This document shows positions 7,718 through 16,655 of a DNA stretch of 64,000 nt, in pieces. Origin of the DNA: Nanoarchaeota archaeon SCGC AAA011-G17 (GTDB taxonomy: Archaea > Nanobdellota > Nanobdellia > SCGC-AAA011-G17); contig AQRL01000036.1 of NCBI GenBank assembly GCA_000402515.1, positions 1 to 64,000 on the forward strand. Direction: 5' to 3'. Each line of letters begins with the position of its first letter. Within the stretch, counting starts at the first letter, position 1. A program made the translations under genes and the position numbers. The notes under the pieces were generated by a model that worked only from the letters and a program-made list of their open reading frames with translations, searched no databases and was not told the DNA's origin.

Positions 7718-8914
7718 CTATTCATATCTAAGTGCATCAACTGGCTTTAGTTTTGAGGCTCTATAAGCTGGGACTATTCCTGAGATTACTCCTACAAAGA
7801 ATGCAAACCCCAATGAGAAAATAAATATGTTGAGATTAAACTGAACTTTCAATAATTCAAAGCCTGCTGTTGCTGCTATAAACCCAACAAAATAAGCCAT
7901 ACCCAGACCAAGCACTGCTCCAATTAATCCTCCTAACAATCCAATTGCTCCTGATTCAATTAAAAAAATAATCAAAATATCTGAATTTTTTGCCCCTATG
8001 GATTTCATTATTCCAATATCTTTTGTTCTTTCCAAAACAGAGGTGAACATTGCATTTAAAATTCCAATTGCTCCTACTAATATTGATATTGATGCTATTC
8101 CAATAAGAACTGCCTGAACTACACCAAGGATTGTATTAACCTGCGCCTTAAGCTCCTCTGGCGTGATTACTTCAAAATCTTCATCATCCCTTGCTCTTTT
8201 CAATTCCTTTATTGTTCTTTCTTTTGCCTTTTCCAGTGTTGAGCCTTTTCTCAGATAACCGGCAATTGCACTTACTTCTTCCGGCTTGTTAAAAATTTCC
8301 CTTCCATCGTCTAAGGAAATCCAGAACATTGTGTCTACTTCTGAAACACCTGTTTTTTTTAAAATTCCAGAGACCTTAAAATCATAGCCATTAATTTTTA
8401 TTTTGTTATTAACGCGCATCTCTTTGTCAAATCTCTTATCATCCTTTTCTGTGTATTTGCTACCAACTACCACTGCAAACTTTCCTGCTGTCTGGATACT
8501 ATTACCCTGGGCTACTTCTCTTCCCATCTGTTTCATATCTTCATCAAATGTTTCTTTTGGCACTGCCTGGATTGTTCCATACAATTCTTTTTTATTGAAT
8601 TCGATATTTGCTGGAAGCCATAACATTCCTGCCACTCTTTCAAGGTCCGGAACTCTTGATACTGTTTCAACATCTTTTTTTGTAAGACCTTCTGCCCCTA
8701 ATGGCGGACCTCTAAGCCCTTTAGGCACAATCAGCACTCTATCTGCCCCCATTTGTGAAAATTGGGCTTCTACAGCATTTTGCAGCCCTTGACCTAATGA
8801 ATAAAGAGATACAATTGCTGCTATCCCTATTATAATTCCAAGTATTGTAAGCCAAGCTCTTAATTTTCTATGAACAATATTTGTTATTACAAGTTTGAAT
8901 ATTCCTATTTTCAT
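7718..8914 (-). CDS. MacB/FtsX-type ABC transporter permease
   Basis: A 398-residue integral membrane permease of the MacB/LolCE class. An N-terminal transmembrane helix around 18-42 is followed by a large extracytoplasmic MacB_PCD domain (about 45-260) and three C-terminal FtsX helices. The conserved ERTKDIGIMKSIGAKN coupling segment lies near 300, and the ending PVDALRYE is typical. Such permeases move force across the membrane to extrude lipids or peptides rather than forming a channel. It is paralogous to the permease at 9368-10552 and belongs to the same minus-strand operon as the intein-bearing ATPase. Confidence 0.9.
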   Translation of the reverse strand: MKIGIFKLVITNIVHRKLRAWLTILGIIIGIAAIVSLYSLGQGLQNAVEAQFSQMGADRVLIVPKGLRGPPLGAEGLTKKDVETVSRVPDLERVAGMLWLPANIEFNKKELYGTIQAVPKETFDEDMKQMGREVAQGNSIQTAGKFAVVVGSKYTEKDDKRFDKEMRVNNKIKINGYDFKVSGILKKTGVSEVDTMFWISLDDGREIFNKPEEVSAIAGYLRKGSTLEKAKERTIKELKRARDDEDFEVITPEELKAQVNTILGVVQAVLIGIASISILVGAIGILNAMFTSVLERTKDIGIMKSIGAKNSDILIIFLIESGAIGLLGGLIGAVLGLGMAYFVGFIAATAGFELLKVQFNLNIFIFSLGFAFFVGVISGIVPAYRASKLKPVDALRYE

Positions 8915-9366
8915 TTTAATACTTCTCTTATTTTTTTAATTTTAATAATGTCCTTTTTTCTTCCTAGTTTTTCATAGCTCTTGATATGCTCCTTGAGTGG
9001 TGTGACGGGAATTTTAATTCCTTCAATAATAATAATTTTTGATAACAAGGCTCTTGAAATCCATTTATCTTTTATTTTAATCTTAAAATCTCCAACCACT
9101 TCTACTTTGGTATTATTGATTTTAAACTCTCCAATATCGGATTTTACAAATTCTGAACTTGAAAATTTCATTGGTTTGACTTCAAATTCTTTTAATAAAT
9201 TGTTTATTTTAAATGCATTTTCTTTGTCAGCAAAGATATCTATGTCTTTTGGATGAACTTTAATCCCTTGTAAAGCCAAACTTGTGCTACCTCCTATAAC
9301 ATAATCAAATCCTTTTAACATCTTTACCAAGATTATTAGTGTTTTTTTGAATTTTATTGGTAACAT
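8911..9366 (-). CDS. nucleotidyltransferase-fold protein
   Basis: A 151-residue protein with the N-terminal Pol-beta-like nucleotidyltransferase signature VIGGSTSLALQGIKVHPKDI, continuing DIFAD, at about 23-46. A GG start and DxD-type acidic pair are present, as in DUF6036/MNT-like proteins. It probably transfers a nucleotide to a protein or RNA target. It sits between two ABC permease genes, overlapping the downstream permease start by 4 nt and starting 1-2 nt after the upstream one, so it is co-translated with a transporter. That is an unusual place for such an enzyme. No HEPN partner adjoins it. Confidence 0.7.
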   Translation of the reverse strand: MLPIKFKKTLIILVKMLKGFDYVIGGSTSLALQGIKVHPKDIDIFADKENAFKINNLLKEFEVKPMKFSSSEFVKSDIGEFKINNTKVEVVGDFKIKIKDKWISRALLSKIIIIEGIKIPVTPLKEHIKSYEKLGRKKDIIKIKKIREVLK

Positions 9367-9367
9367 T

Positions 9368-10552
9368 TTATTTTCTTAGTGCATCCACTGGTTTTAGTTT
9401 TGCTGCCTGACGTGCTGGAAGATATCCTGAGACCAAGCCAACAACGACTGCGAATAATAATCCTCCTAATAAGACAAGAGGATTGATTGGGACTTTCAGC
9501 ATTGCGAATCCAGAGATTTTTGCAATATATTCAACAAGCTTTCCTATCCCCGCTCCAAGAATAATTCCTACTAACCCTCCAAAAAATCCCTGTAATCCTG
9601 CTTCCACCAAAAAGATTGACAAGATATTTTCATTTCTTGCCCCAATTGATTTCATTATCCCGATTTCTTTTGTTCTTTCCAGAACATTTGTATACATTGA
9701 GTTTGTTATTCCAATTGCTCCGACAATAATTGATATTGCTGCTATTCCAACAAGAACAACTTGGATAACTCCAAGAATTGTCTGCATCTGCTTTAACACT
9801 TGCTCTGGTGTGTATAATTCAAAATTTTCATCGCCTCTTTCTCTTTTTAATTCCTTTTTTATCTTGTCTGCAACTTCATTAATATCCTTGCCCTGCTTTA
9901 TTTTTATTTCGGCATAGTGCACTGTTTCTTTTAGATTAAATAAATCACGTGCATCTTCCTCTGGAACCATAATCTGATTATCATCTTCAGAACTTCCTAT
10001 TTCTTCTAAAATCCCATAAACTTCAAATTTTTTATCACTAATCTCCAGCTTGCTGTTAATTCTCAGCACAAATGGATCAAACATATCTTTTGCTACTTTA
10101 TAACCTATAATTGCCTTGCCTCTTTCACCACCTGAAAAGAATTTTCCATCAATCAGATTTATATCCATGTCTGCAAGTTTCTTATCAAGCTTGTCTGTTG
10201 AAAGGCCTGCTATTGTTGTGCTTACTTCTTTGTTTGAGAATTTTACTTTCCTATCATAAAAAATAATATATGAGTTCACCCAATCAACATCAGGCATTTT
10301 CTCTATTAGTTTTATGTCCTTGGTTGTCAGCCCTTGTGTTCCCTGACCAAATGCCCCTTTTGGTGAAAGATAAATCCTGCCAGCCCCCATTTTCTGGAAT
10401 TGCGATTCTATTGAATACTGCAGACCCTGAGAAATAGAAATCAGAGAAACAATTGCTGCAACACCAATAATGATTCCAAGAATAGTAAGACTAGTTCTAA
10501 GCTTTCTGTGCTTTATGCTTGTAATAGCCAGCTTCAGGTATTCTTTTATCAT
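9368..10552 (-). CDS. MacB/FtsX-type ABC transporter permease
   Basis: A 394-residue paralogue of the 7718-8914 permease with the same plan: TM1 around 18-42, an extracytoplasmic MacB_PCD domain, then three FtsX helices with ERTKEIGIMKSIGARN near 297 and the ending LKPVDALRK. The two probably form a heterodimer driven by the ATPase at 11987-14167. It follows the CARDB-like secreted gene by 3 nt. The substrate is not shown by sequence; the co-encoded surface protein suggests export or surface assembly. Confidence 0.9.
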   Translation of the reverse strand: MIKEYLKLAITSIKHRKLRTSLTILGIIIGVAAIVSLISISQGLQYSIESQFQKMGAGRIYLSPKGAFGQGTQGLTTKDIKLIEKMPDVDWVNSYIIFYDRKVKFSNKEVSTTIAGLSTDKLDKKLADMDINLIDGKFFSGGERGKAIIGYKVAKDMFDPFVLRINSKLEISDKKFEVYGILEEIGSSEDDNQIMVPEEDARDLFNLKETVHYAEIKIKQGKDINEVADKIKKELKRERGDENFELYTPEQVLKQMQTILGVIQVVLVGIAAISIIVGAIGITNSMYTNVLERTKEIGIMKSIGARNENILSIFLVEAGLQGFFGGLVGIILGAGIGKLVEYIAKISGFAMLKVPINPLVLLGGLLFAVVVGLVSGYLPARQAAKLKPVDALRK

Positions 10553-10555
10553 CTA

Positions 10556-11938
10556 TCATTCTTTAAGAAAAGACTTCAATTTAAGCTTTATTCTCTTTGG
10601 AAGGGTAATTAGATTCTTTGGATGCAATTGTTTAAGTAATTTAAATACAAAAATCAGTGTTTTTTTTAGTGTACTCTTTAGTGCTGTTTCAAAATTTCTC
10701 AGCCTTCTCCATTCTTTATATAACATATAAATTAAGACTATAACTATTAAATAAAATATTGTAGCTGAAAGATTAGAGGTTGGCTGCGCTAAACCATATG
10801 CTATTGCCTGGCTCTTTGAATACATCGGAAGCTTTACATATTTCGTATCTTCAAATTCCTCATTATAAGCGGTCTTGTATATTACTTTTAATTTCAGGTC
10901 AATTACTTTTGATGTCCTTGCTCTTATCTTGAAATCAACTGTTTCAAAATCATCCGGCTCAAGATTACCAATATACGTTCTTGGCGGTGAGACAACATCA
11001 TACTGATTTGTTGAAACCAATTCTATTGATGAGTATCTTATTTCTGATGCACCGATATTTGAGAAGGCAATTATTATATCTCCTACCTGGCCTGCTGTTC
11101 CTATCTTTGATTCTTCTAAATCCAGCTGATAATCTATAGGTGCCTCTACAAGAATTCCGGTTTCATAGGTGTAATTCGAGCCTGTAGAAATCAAGGAACC
11201 ATCATCATTATAATAATAAATTTCTATTGGGATTTTATACGGCTTGGATTCGATGGTTGGGTTTGCTATCAAATCAAAAGAAACGGTTTTATTTTTATTT
11301 GGCAGAATCCAGGAAATTCTTTTTTCATTTGTTGAACCCACAACTGTAAATCCCTCTGGTGGTTTTACTTTTACTTCTATATTTCTTGCTGTTGATGATA
11401 CGATACTTTCAAGATTAATTACTAGAGTGGATATTTGCCCCTGACTTATTCTGTCCGGAATTGTGTAAATTAATGGCTCAAGGGATGGCTGGAGAGACTT
11501 GACTTCAATATTAAGTGAAACTATTTTTGGTCCGAATTTATAAGAACCCCCTGGATTTAATTCTACTTTTAGTTCTTGTGAGCCTGATGGGGTTTCTGGA
11601 TTTACCTTAATATCCTCTATTTTAACAACAACATACTGACCTGGAGGGACTATTCCTGTACTTATTTGCTGACCTGCGTATGAAAAAGATGAAGATGGAA
11701 GAATAGAGACAGACATATCATCTGCTTTCTCTCTTCCTGTATTCTGAATTTTAAGCCATATATCAAAATAGGTTCCCTGCTGTACTGGATAAGGCTCATA
11801 TCTTAATGTTGCTATAATAAGATTAGGATTAGACTAGCTAACAACAAGCTCAGAATATTCTTTTGTTATATTCTGCTCTATAGCTAGTGATAATGGCGAT
11901 ATAAGCAAAACCATCAACAAATAAATTATTTTTTTCAT
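10556..11938 (-). CDS. CARDB/S-layer-like secreted protein interrupted by in-frame amber codon
   Basis: Related to COG1361-type archaeal surface proteins encoded next to ABC exporters. The true start is the ATG at 11938, giving the signal peptide MKKIIYLLMVLLISPLSLAI. After 34 codons an in-frame TAG (11834-11836) interrupts, and the same frame then continues without a break for about 426 codons (SNPNLIIATLRYEPYPVQQG onward). Two or three CARDB/NEW3-like beta domains are followed by a transmembrane helix near the C-terminus and a basic cytoplasmic tail. An ATG at 11716 could start a signal-less product. The amber may be a real nonsense mutation, a sequencing error, or read-through. Confidence 0.75.
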
Positions 11939-11986
11939 AACACCTCTTTACATCTAATGGTCTTTTTATTTATAAGATTTTGGGTT

Positions 11987-14167
11987 TTATTTCTTTCTTT
12001 GCACTATTTTTATTACCTGGCCGTCTTTAAGATAAGCTATTCTTTCTGCATATTTTGTCAGGTCTGGGTCATGGGTAATCATTATAATTGTTTTCTTCTC
12101 TTCTCTATTGAGTTTCCTTAGAGTTTCCATTACATTTATTCCTGATTGTGAATCAAGATTTCCTGTTGGTTCGTCTGCTAGTATTACTTCCGGGTCATTT
12201 GCAAGTGCGCGTGCAATTGCCACTCTCTGACTCTCCCCTCCTGAATTATGAAGATAAATTCCATGTGTGCCAATAAATCTATTATTTTCATCTGAGACAT
12301 CATAAACATATTGTGTCTTATTTATCTTTTTTATTTCTTTTATTTTTACAAAACCAACATCACCCTGAATTATTTTTTTGTAATCTTCATGTTTCACCTT
12401 AAAAAGGATATAATTTAATAGGCCCTTTTTTATTGAATAATTTCTTTGTATATCCTGCCTCAAGATTGACCCAATCCCAGAACATTCTGTTGTAGTAAAT
12501 AACTTTCTATTTGAATCTATAAATTCAATTAAGTCTTCTTCAAATGGAATGTAATTAGGCAGAATATCTGTTTTTCCCAAACCATTAACACCAATATTGT
12601 TAAAAGTAACATTATATCCCCTTTTGTTTAGTTCCTTAGCAAATATCTCACATTGTTTACCATAAAGACATAGTTTGTAGGATTTTCTTCTATCCCTTTG
12701 ATTTGGAAAATGTGTTTCTATTGCTGGAATATAGCCCAATTGTAGGAATAAGAAATGAAGTTTCTTTGCTAATATCTCTGAAGTTGTTTTTATAGAAATC
12801 TCTCTTCTTTTTTCTTTACCTTTTATTGTTCCTTTCTTCCTATGTGTTCCATCTCCATAAGCTCCTGCTAAAAATTCTAATTTTAGCTCATTTGAAACGT
12901 TGAATAGAATATTTGGGATATTTCTTGAATAACAATTTTCTCCAACCTTAAATATTTTTAGGAAAATTAAGGAAAGTAGTTTATTGCTTGTCTCTAATTT
13001 TATTGTATTGTGCTCTTTTTCTATCTTTTTTCTTATTTTTACTTTAAATATATCTTCGAATATCTTTTTTATACTGTTTGCTCTTTCTTTTTCATTAATT
13101 CCTAGGGTGAAAGTTATATAGTATCTGCTATTTTTTTGATCGTGCCTTACACAACCTTCTGAAGCAAAATCTCCCAAAATCCTACATAAATTTTTATCTA
13201 TTTTTATTTTAGTTGGGATGGCTTCTTTTAAATGACTTACTTTAAATCTTATTTTATCATTTTTGGTTATAATATATTTATATTGTGGTATTTTTTTTAA
13301 CTCTTTTTTTAAGTCAATAATTTTGTTATCTAAATAGGGATTATTTGGGAGATTCATAGAAATTGGAATTGTTTCCTCTTTTTTTAAATCTGAAACTTTT
13401 TTGGGAAATATCTTTCCATTTTTATAAACAAATATGCTGTGAGATCCTGTACATTCAATACTATAACCATATTCTGTTTTTATTTTGTAGATTGAATTGG
13501 ATTTATGCCTTATGACTTGTTTTAGGCTGGTGAATATTTGTTTATATTGGTCATTGAATGTTGCTATTTTTATTGGCTCTCTTACTGTTATTCTTACCCC
13601 TTCATTTACATTTGATATTTTTTCAATGTTTTTTGAATTTTTTATTAAACTATCAACAAATTCTCCAATTTTTATTGGGATTATTATATTATTTTTTTTT
13701 ACTATAATATATTCATCTTTTCCTACACTTAATTGCGAGGGCAAATGACCAAGTCTTTCTCCCAACCCTACTTTTTTTAACAGTTCTGTTGCTCTTTTTT
13801 TTCTGTGCTGCTCGGTTGTATCCTGGAAGAGCATTGGAAGCATTACATTTTCTATAGCAGTTAAGCTGGGGATTAAATTATACTGCTGAAAGACAAAACC
13901 AATTTTTCTGCCTCTTATCTGAGCCAGAGTAGATTCTGATAAATGCGCTATGTTATGTTTATCTAGATAGATATTTCCTTTTGTTGGAACATCTAAACAA
14001 CCAATTGAGTTAAGCATTGTTGACTTTCCTGATCCAGAGGGACCAAAGACCATTAAGAATTCTCCCTGTTTTACTTCAAGATTAACACCTTTTAAAGCAG
14101 GAACTTCTACTTCACCTATCTGATATATTTTTTCTACATTATCCAATTTTATTATTATATTAGTCAT
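11987..14167 (-). CDS. LolD/MacB-type ABC ATPase with intein in signature motif
   Basis: A 726-residue precursor of a 231-residue ATPase that powers the neighbouring FtsX permeases. Extein residues 1-146 carry Walker A GPSGSGKST (42-50) and the Q-loop FVFQQYN. Residues 642-726 carry SGGESQRVAIARAL, Walker B VILADEP, the D-loop and H-loop THD. Between them an intein splits the signature between L146 and S642, so splicing rebuilds LPSQLSGGESQ. Unspliced protein cannot close the ATP site. The TATA box CTATTTATAC is about 27 nt before the ATG. It is first in the exporter operon, so timing of splicing could gate transporter activity; that is inference. Confidence 0.93.
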   Translation of the reverse strand: MTNIIIKLDNVEKIYQIGEVEVPALKGVNLEVKQGEFLMVFGPSGSGKSTMLNSIGCLDVPTKGNIYLDKHNIAHLSESTLAQIRGRKIGFVFQQYNLIPSLTAIENVMLPMLFQDTTEQHRKKRATELLKKVGLGERLGHLPSQLSVGKDEYIIVKKNNIIIPIKIGEFVDSLIKNSKNIEKISNVNEGVRITVREPIKIATFNDQYKQIFTSLKQVIRHKSNSIYKIKTEYGYSIECTGSHSIFVYKNGKIFPKKVSDLKKEETIPISMNLPNNPYLDNKIIDLKKELKKIPQYKYIITKNDKIRFKVSHLKEAIPTKIKIDKNLCRILGDFASEGCVRHDQKNSRYYITFTLGINEKERANSIKKIFEDIFKVKIRKKIEKEHNTIKLETSNKLLSLIFLKIFKVGENCYSRNIPNILFNVSNELKLEFLAGAYGDGTHRKKGTIKGKEKRREISIKTTSEILAKKLHFLFLQLGYIPAIETHFPNQRDRRKSYKLCLYGKQCEIFAKELNKRGYNVTFNNIGVNGLGKTDILPNYIPFEEDLIEFIDSNRKLFTTTECSGIGSILRQDIQRNYSIKKGLLNYILFKVKHEDYKKIIQGDVGFVKIKEIKKINKTQYVYDVSDENNRFIGTHGIYLHNSGGESQRVAIARALANDPEVILADEPTGNLDSQSGINVMETLRKLNREEKKTIIMITHDPDLTKYAERIAYLKDGQVIKIVQRKK
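12245..13729 (-). mobile_element. intein with LAGLIDADG homing endonuclease domain
   Basis: A 495-residue intein inside the ABC ATPase. It begins SVGKDEYIIVKKNN (Ser1 as nucleophile), has a block B sequence TGSHSIFV with the T-x-x-H signature, and ends GIYLHN followed by Ser+1 of the extein, the canonical C-terminal His-Asn splice junction. Two LAGLIDADG-type helices are visible, LGDFASEG and FLAGAYGDG, so the endonuclease domain is probably intact and the element mobile. Flanking extein sequence joins to a perfect family signature. The insertion codes for one of the most conserved motifs of the protein, typical intein site choice. Confidence 0.93.
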
Positions 14168-14304
14168 TATCTCTCAAGGGTTTAGAAAGTATAAATAGTT
14201 TATGGTAAATCTAGAGCATATTCAAGAACCAGGAATTATATAATCCATGGAAGTTTCATAAAACTCAGAAAAAATATCTTCTTTTTTTCCAAAAATAATA
14301 TTTT

Positions 14305-14670
14305 CTATTCTTCAATCCCCTCTTTTACAATTCCTCCAGCAAGATAGTTTACCCCTCCAACTACCATAAGAACTACAGAAGGGATATAAAATGATTTTAC
14401 AGTTAAACTACCAAAACTATGATGCTCCTCTTCTTTTAAGAAAGCACTTAGTTTGGAGGGAATTATTTCAATGATGGAGCCGGTCCTAGCAGTTATTAAA
14501 GCTGTTGCTTGGAATGGCAAACCTACAATGTCAGAAATCCTTGGAGTATAATAGCTTAGTCTCTCAACTTGTCTTCCTAATCTTGTATTATTGATAGACT
14601 GTCCTATTCCAGAGTTATTTCCAAAGTATTTATTATCAAATACAGGTTGCATTAAATAACTAAATTTCAT
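14305..14670 (-). CDS. hypothetical membrane-associated protein
   Basis: A 121-residue protein I do not recognise. The first 90 residues are polar with an Asn/Gly-rich stretch (FGNNSGIGQSINN), and a hydrophobic helix occupies about 95-113, followed by a short acidic tail (EGIEE). It probably sits in the membrane by a single C-terminal segment. It is monocistronic, between the ABC ATPase gene and tRNA-Leu. Confidence 0.5.
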   Translation of the reverse strand: MKFSYLMQPVFDNKYFGNNSGIGQSINNTRLGRQVERLSYYTPRISDIVGLPFQATALITARTGSIIEIIPSKLSAFLKEEEHHSFGSLTVKSFYIPSVVLMVVGGVNYLAGGIVKEGIEE

Positions 14671-14775
14671 ATTCTTAGGAAGAACATTTATTTTTTAAAT
14701 TTTATGGTAAGGCTTAAAAATGCAAAGTTATTGGAGTTTATTAAGTGGGCGTGCCGGAGCGGTCAAACGGGATAG

Positions 14776-14791
14776 AGATTTAGTCGTCCAA
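14776..14791 (+). other. predicted tRNA-Leu intron 1 (position 30/31)
   Basis: A 16-nt intron. The last exon bases GGAU (6th to 3rd before the cut) pair with GUCC at the same positions before the 3' cut, giving the 4-bp central helix of a BHB motif. The non-canonical position lies within the anticodon stem. Confidence 0.7.
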
Positions 14792-14798
14792 GCTCAAG

Positions 14799-14812
14799 AG
14801 ACCACTTGGGGT
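14799..14812 (+). other. predicted tRNA-Leu intron 2 (position 37/38)
   Basis: A 14-nt intron at the canonical site after G37. Exon bases CUCA pair with UGGG near the intron 3' end (one G-U), forming the BHB central helix. The loop inside is very short, so a relaxed motif is expected. Confidence 0.7.
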
Positions 14813-14901
14813 ACCTATTGGCTTAGTGCCTACGCAGGTTCGAACCCTGCCGCCCACATTTTCTCAGAATAATTTATATACAAGAATTAATTTATAGAAT
14901 T

Positions 14902-15753
14902 ATGAAAAAGAGGGTTGTTGGCTATATTTACGGCGGCAGACTAAGCAAAGAGGAAAGGATTTTTCTTAAAGTTGCCAAAAAAAAGAATATCCAACTTGTT
15001 ATGATTAACATTTCAAAGGATGTAAATTTAAAAGAGCTTGAAAAAAAAATAAAGGACTGCGACATTGTCTATAACAACACTGCATTAGAGTTTGCAATTG
15101 AATTCAAAAAAACAATAGAAGAGCTTGGAAAAAAAGTTATTGACTCTTCAGAATCCTATTATTTTACTGAGGATAAATGGCTTTTCTATGTAAAATGCGA
15201 AGAGCACAAAATACCAACACCAGACACAATTCTTCTTTCAGATGAAATAAATCTTGTAAAAAGGGAGCTTAATGAATTTAATCACTGGCCTGTTGTCTTA
15301 AAAAGAATATGGGGGGAAATGGGAGAGTTTGTTGAAAGAGCCAAAAATACAAAAGAGGCTATTAAAGTTATTAATAAATTCTGGGATAAGGATAATGAAA
15401 GACTGCCTATAATTGCCCAAGAGTTTATTACATCACCAAGCTACAGGGTTACTGTAATAGGGGACAAGATAGTACAGACAGCGATAAAGGAAAACAAGGG
15501 CTGGAAGAAGACAGGGGTATATGAAAATAAATTCAAAAAATTCGGGATAGACAAAGATTTAAGAATAATAATCAATAAAATGATTAAAATCTCAAAGATG
15601 AAGGTTTTTGGCGTTGATTTGATGAAAAAAAATGGGAAGTGGGTTGTAATTGAAATAAATGCAGAGCCTGCTTTTGATTTCTTTGAGAATGAAAGGGAAA
15701 AACTAGTATGTGATGTACTTACTCTTATGAAGAAAGCTGCAATAAAAAATTAA
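14902..15753 (+). CDS. RimK-type ATP-grasp ligase
   Basis: A 283-residue ATP-grasp enzyme of the RimK/LysX group, which joins an amino acid (often glutamate) to an acceptor carboxylate or amine using ATP. The N-terminal preATP-grasp domain spans about 1-90. The ATP-grasp follows: PVVLKRIWGEMG (lysine and glycine-rich loop), IIAQEFI at about 172, and the metal-binding VVIEINAEPAFDFF near 250. The acceptor cannot be told from sequence; candidates include a ribosomal protein, a cofactor or a carrier protein. It ends with a 4-nt overlap with the convergent nitrilase gene. Confidence 0.85.
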   Translation: MKKRVVGYIYGGRLSKEERIFLKVAKKKNIQLVMINISKDVNLKELEKKIKDCDIVYNNTALEFAIEFKKTIEELGKKVIDSSESYYFTEDKWLFYVKCEEHKIPTPDTILLSDEINLVKRELNEFNHWPVVLKRIWGEMGEFVERAKNTKEAIKVINKFWDKDNERLPIIAQEFITSPSYRVTVIGDKIVQTAIKENKGWKKTGVYENKFKKFGIDKDLRIIINKMIKISKMKVFGVDLMKKNGKWVVIEINAEPAFDFFENEREKLVCDVLTLMKKAAIKN

Positions 15754-16514
15754 GACCTATAAATTTTTGTTAATTTATTTATTTTATTAAGATCTATTTC
15801 TGCTGTTATCATTCCTTCCTTACCAACAATTTTATTTAATATCCTATGCGGAGATGCAATTGCAGAATAAGAGACCTGATATTTTGAATCCTGCACGGGA
15901 TTGCAAATCGCAACAAAGAATATATTCTCAAATGCTCTTGCCATAATTAATGACTCAAGAAGCGTTATTTCTCTTTTCATGTGCTGACTGCTATGCTCTT
16001 TTGTTTCATACCACCATTGTGCAGGACAAAAAACTATCTCTGCACCTTTTTTCTTCATTTCTTTGAATAATTCCGGGAATGCAATATCCCAACAGATTAC
16101 AATCCCTATTTTTGCAAAGTCTGTCTTAAAAACATAAACCTTCTTTCCTGGGCTGGTTGTATCTCCGTAAAGGTGTATTTTCTTATAATGCCCTTTAATA
16201 TTTCCATTACGGTCTATAAGCATAGCAGTATTGTATTCTTTTTTTCTTATACCCAACAATTTATTCATTCTAAGGTCTTCTGTCAGGATACACCAGATTG
16301 AATTTTTTTTACACTCTTCCCTTATCTCCTTTATTAATTTATGATCAAAATGAAGAATGTCTGTTTTATGGACACATGACTCTGGAAAACAAATTATATC
16401 TGCCTTTGCTTTTTTTGCTAACCTGATATATTTTTTTATTTTTTCTACATTATTCCTTTTTGATATATCAAAATACTTTATCTGCGCAAGGGCAATTCTT
16501 ACTTTTCTGGACAT
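15750..16514 (-). CDS. carbon-nitrogen hydrolase (nitrilase superfamily)
   Basis: A 254-residue amidase-type enzyme hydrolysing non-peptide C-N bonds. The catalytic triad is visible: Glu45 in CFPES, Lys112 in HYKKIHLYG and Cys141 in IVICWDIAFPE. The length fits single-domain members such as omega-amidase or N-carbamoylputrescine amidase. No signal peptide, so cytoplasmic. The substrate cannot be assigned. It stands alone, convergent with the RimK gene. Confidence 0.9.
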   Translation of the reverse strand: MSRKVRIALAQIKYFDISKRNNVEKIKKYIRLAKKAKADIICFPESCVHKTDILHFDHKLIKEIREECKKNSIWCILTEDLRMNKLLGIRKKEYNTAMLIDRNGNIKGHYKKIHLYGDTTSPGKKVYVFKTDFAKIGIVICWDIAFPELFKEMKKKGAEIVFCPAQWWYETKEHSSQHMKREITLLESLIMARAFENIFFVAICNPVQDSKYQVSYSAIASPHRILNKIVGKEGMITAEIDLNKINKLTKIYRS

Positions 16515-16655
16515 ATATATTATAATGTTTAGTTTATTTAAATACCTTTGCGTGAAAAGGATTTACAATTCAATCTTTAAGATTCTTTTTATAAACTCTT
16601 CAATCCTATCTCCTATCTATAAACATTTATAAATAAGCAGTATGTAATAAGTAAT

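Larger units (their letters stand above)
14745..14858 (+). tRNA. tRNA-Leu (CAA) with two predicted introns
   Basis: The acceptor GTGGGCG pairs with CGCCCAC (discriminator A), and the T-arm is GCAGG TTCGAAC CCTGC. At 114 nt it is about 30 nt longer than a mature leucine tRNA. Removing 14776-14791 (16 nt, position 30/31) and 14799-14812 (14 nt, canonical 37/38) leaves 84 nt with a perfect anticodon stem ATAGG:CCTAT, loop CTCAAGA (anticodon CAA) and a 15-nt variable arm. Both introns obey the bulge-helix-bulge rule: the central helices GGAU:GUCC and CUCA:UGGG form fully. The middle exon is only 7 nt. A TATA-like GCTTAAAAAT lies about 30 nt upstream. Confidence 0.9.

Noticed and set aside
10556-11938. 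Pyrrolysine insertion at the amber codon
   Set aside because: No pyl genes or tRNA-Pyl in the window, and surface beta-domain proteins are not known users; mutation or read error is simpler.
12245-13729. Two separate ABC ATPase halves with an unrelated gene between
   Set aside because: The frame is continuous and the junctions have exact intein splice residues.
14745-14858. tRNA-Leu read without introns, using CCAAG:CTTGG as anticodon stem
   Set aside because: It would leave a 12-nt anticodon loop, about 16 unexplained bases after the D-arm and a 24-nt variable arm; the two-intron model gives a normal tRNA.
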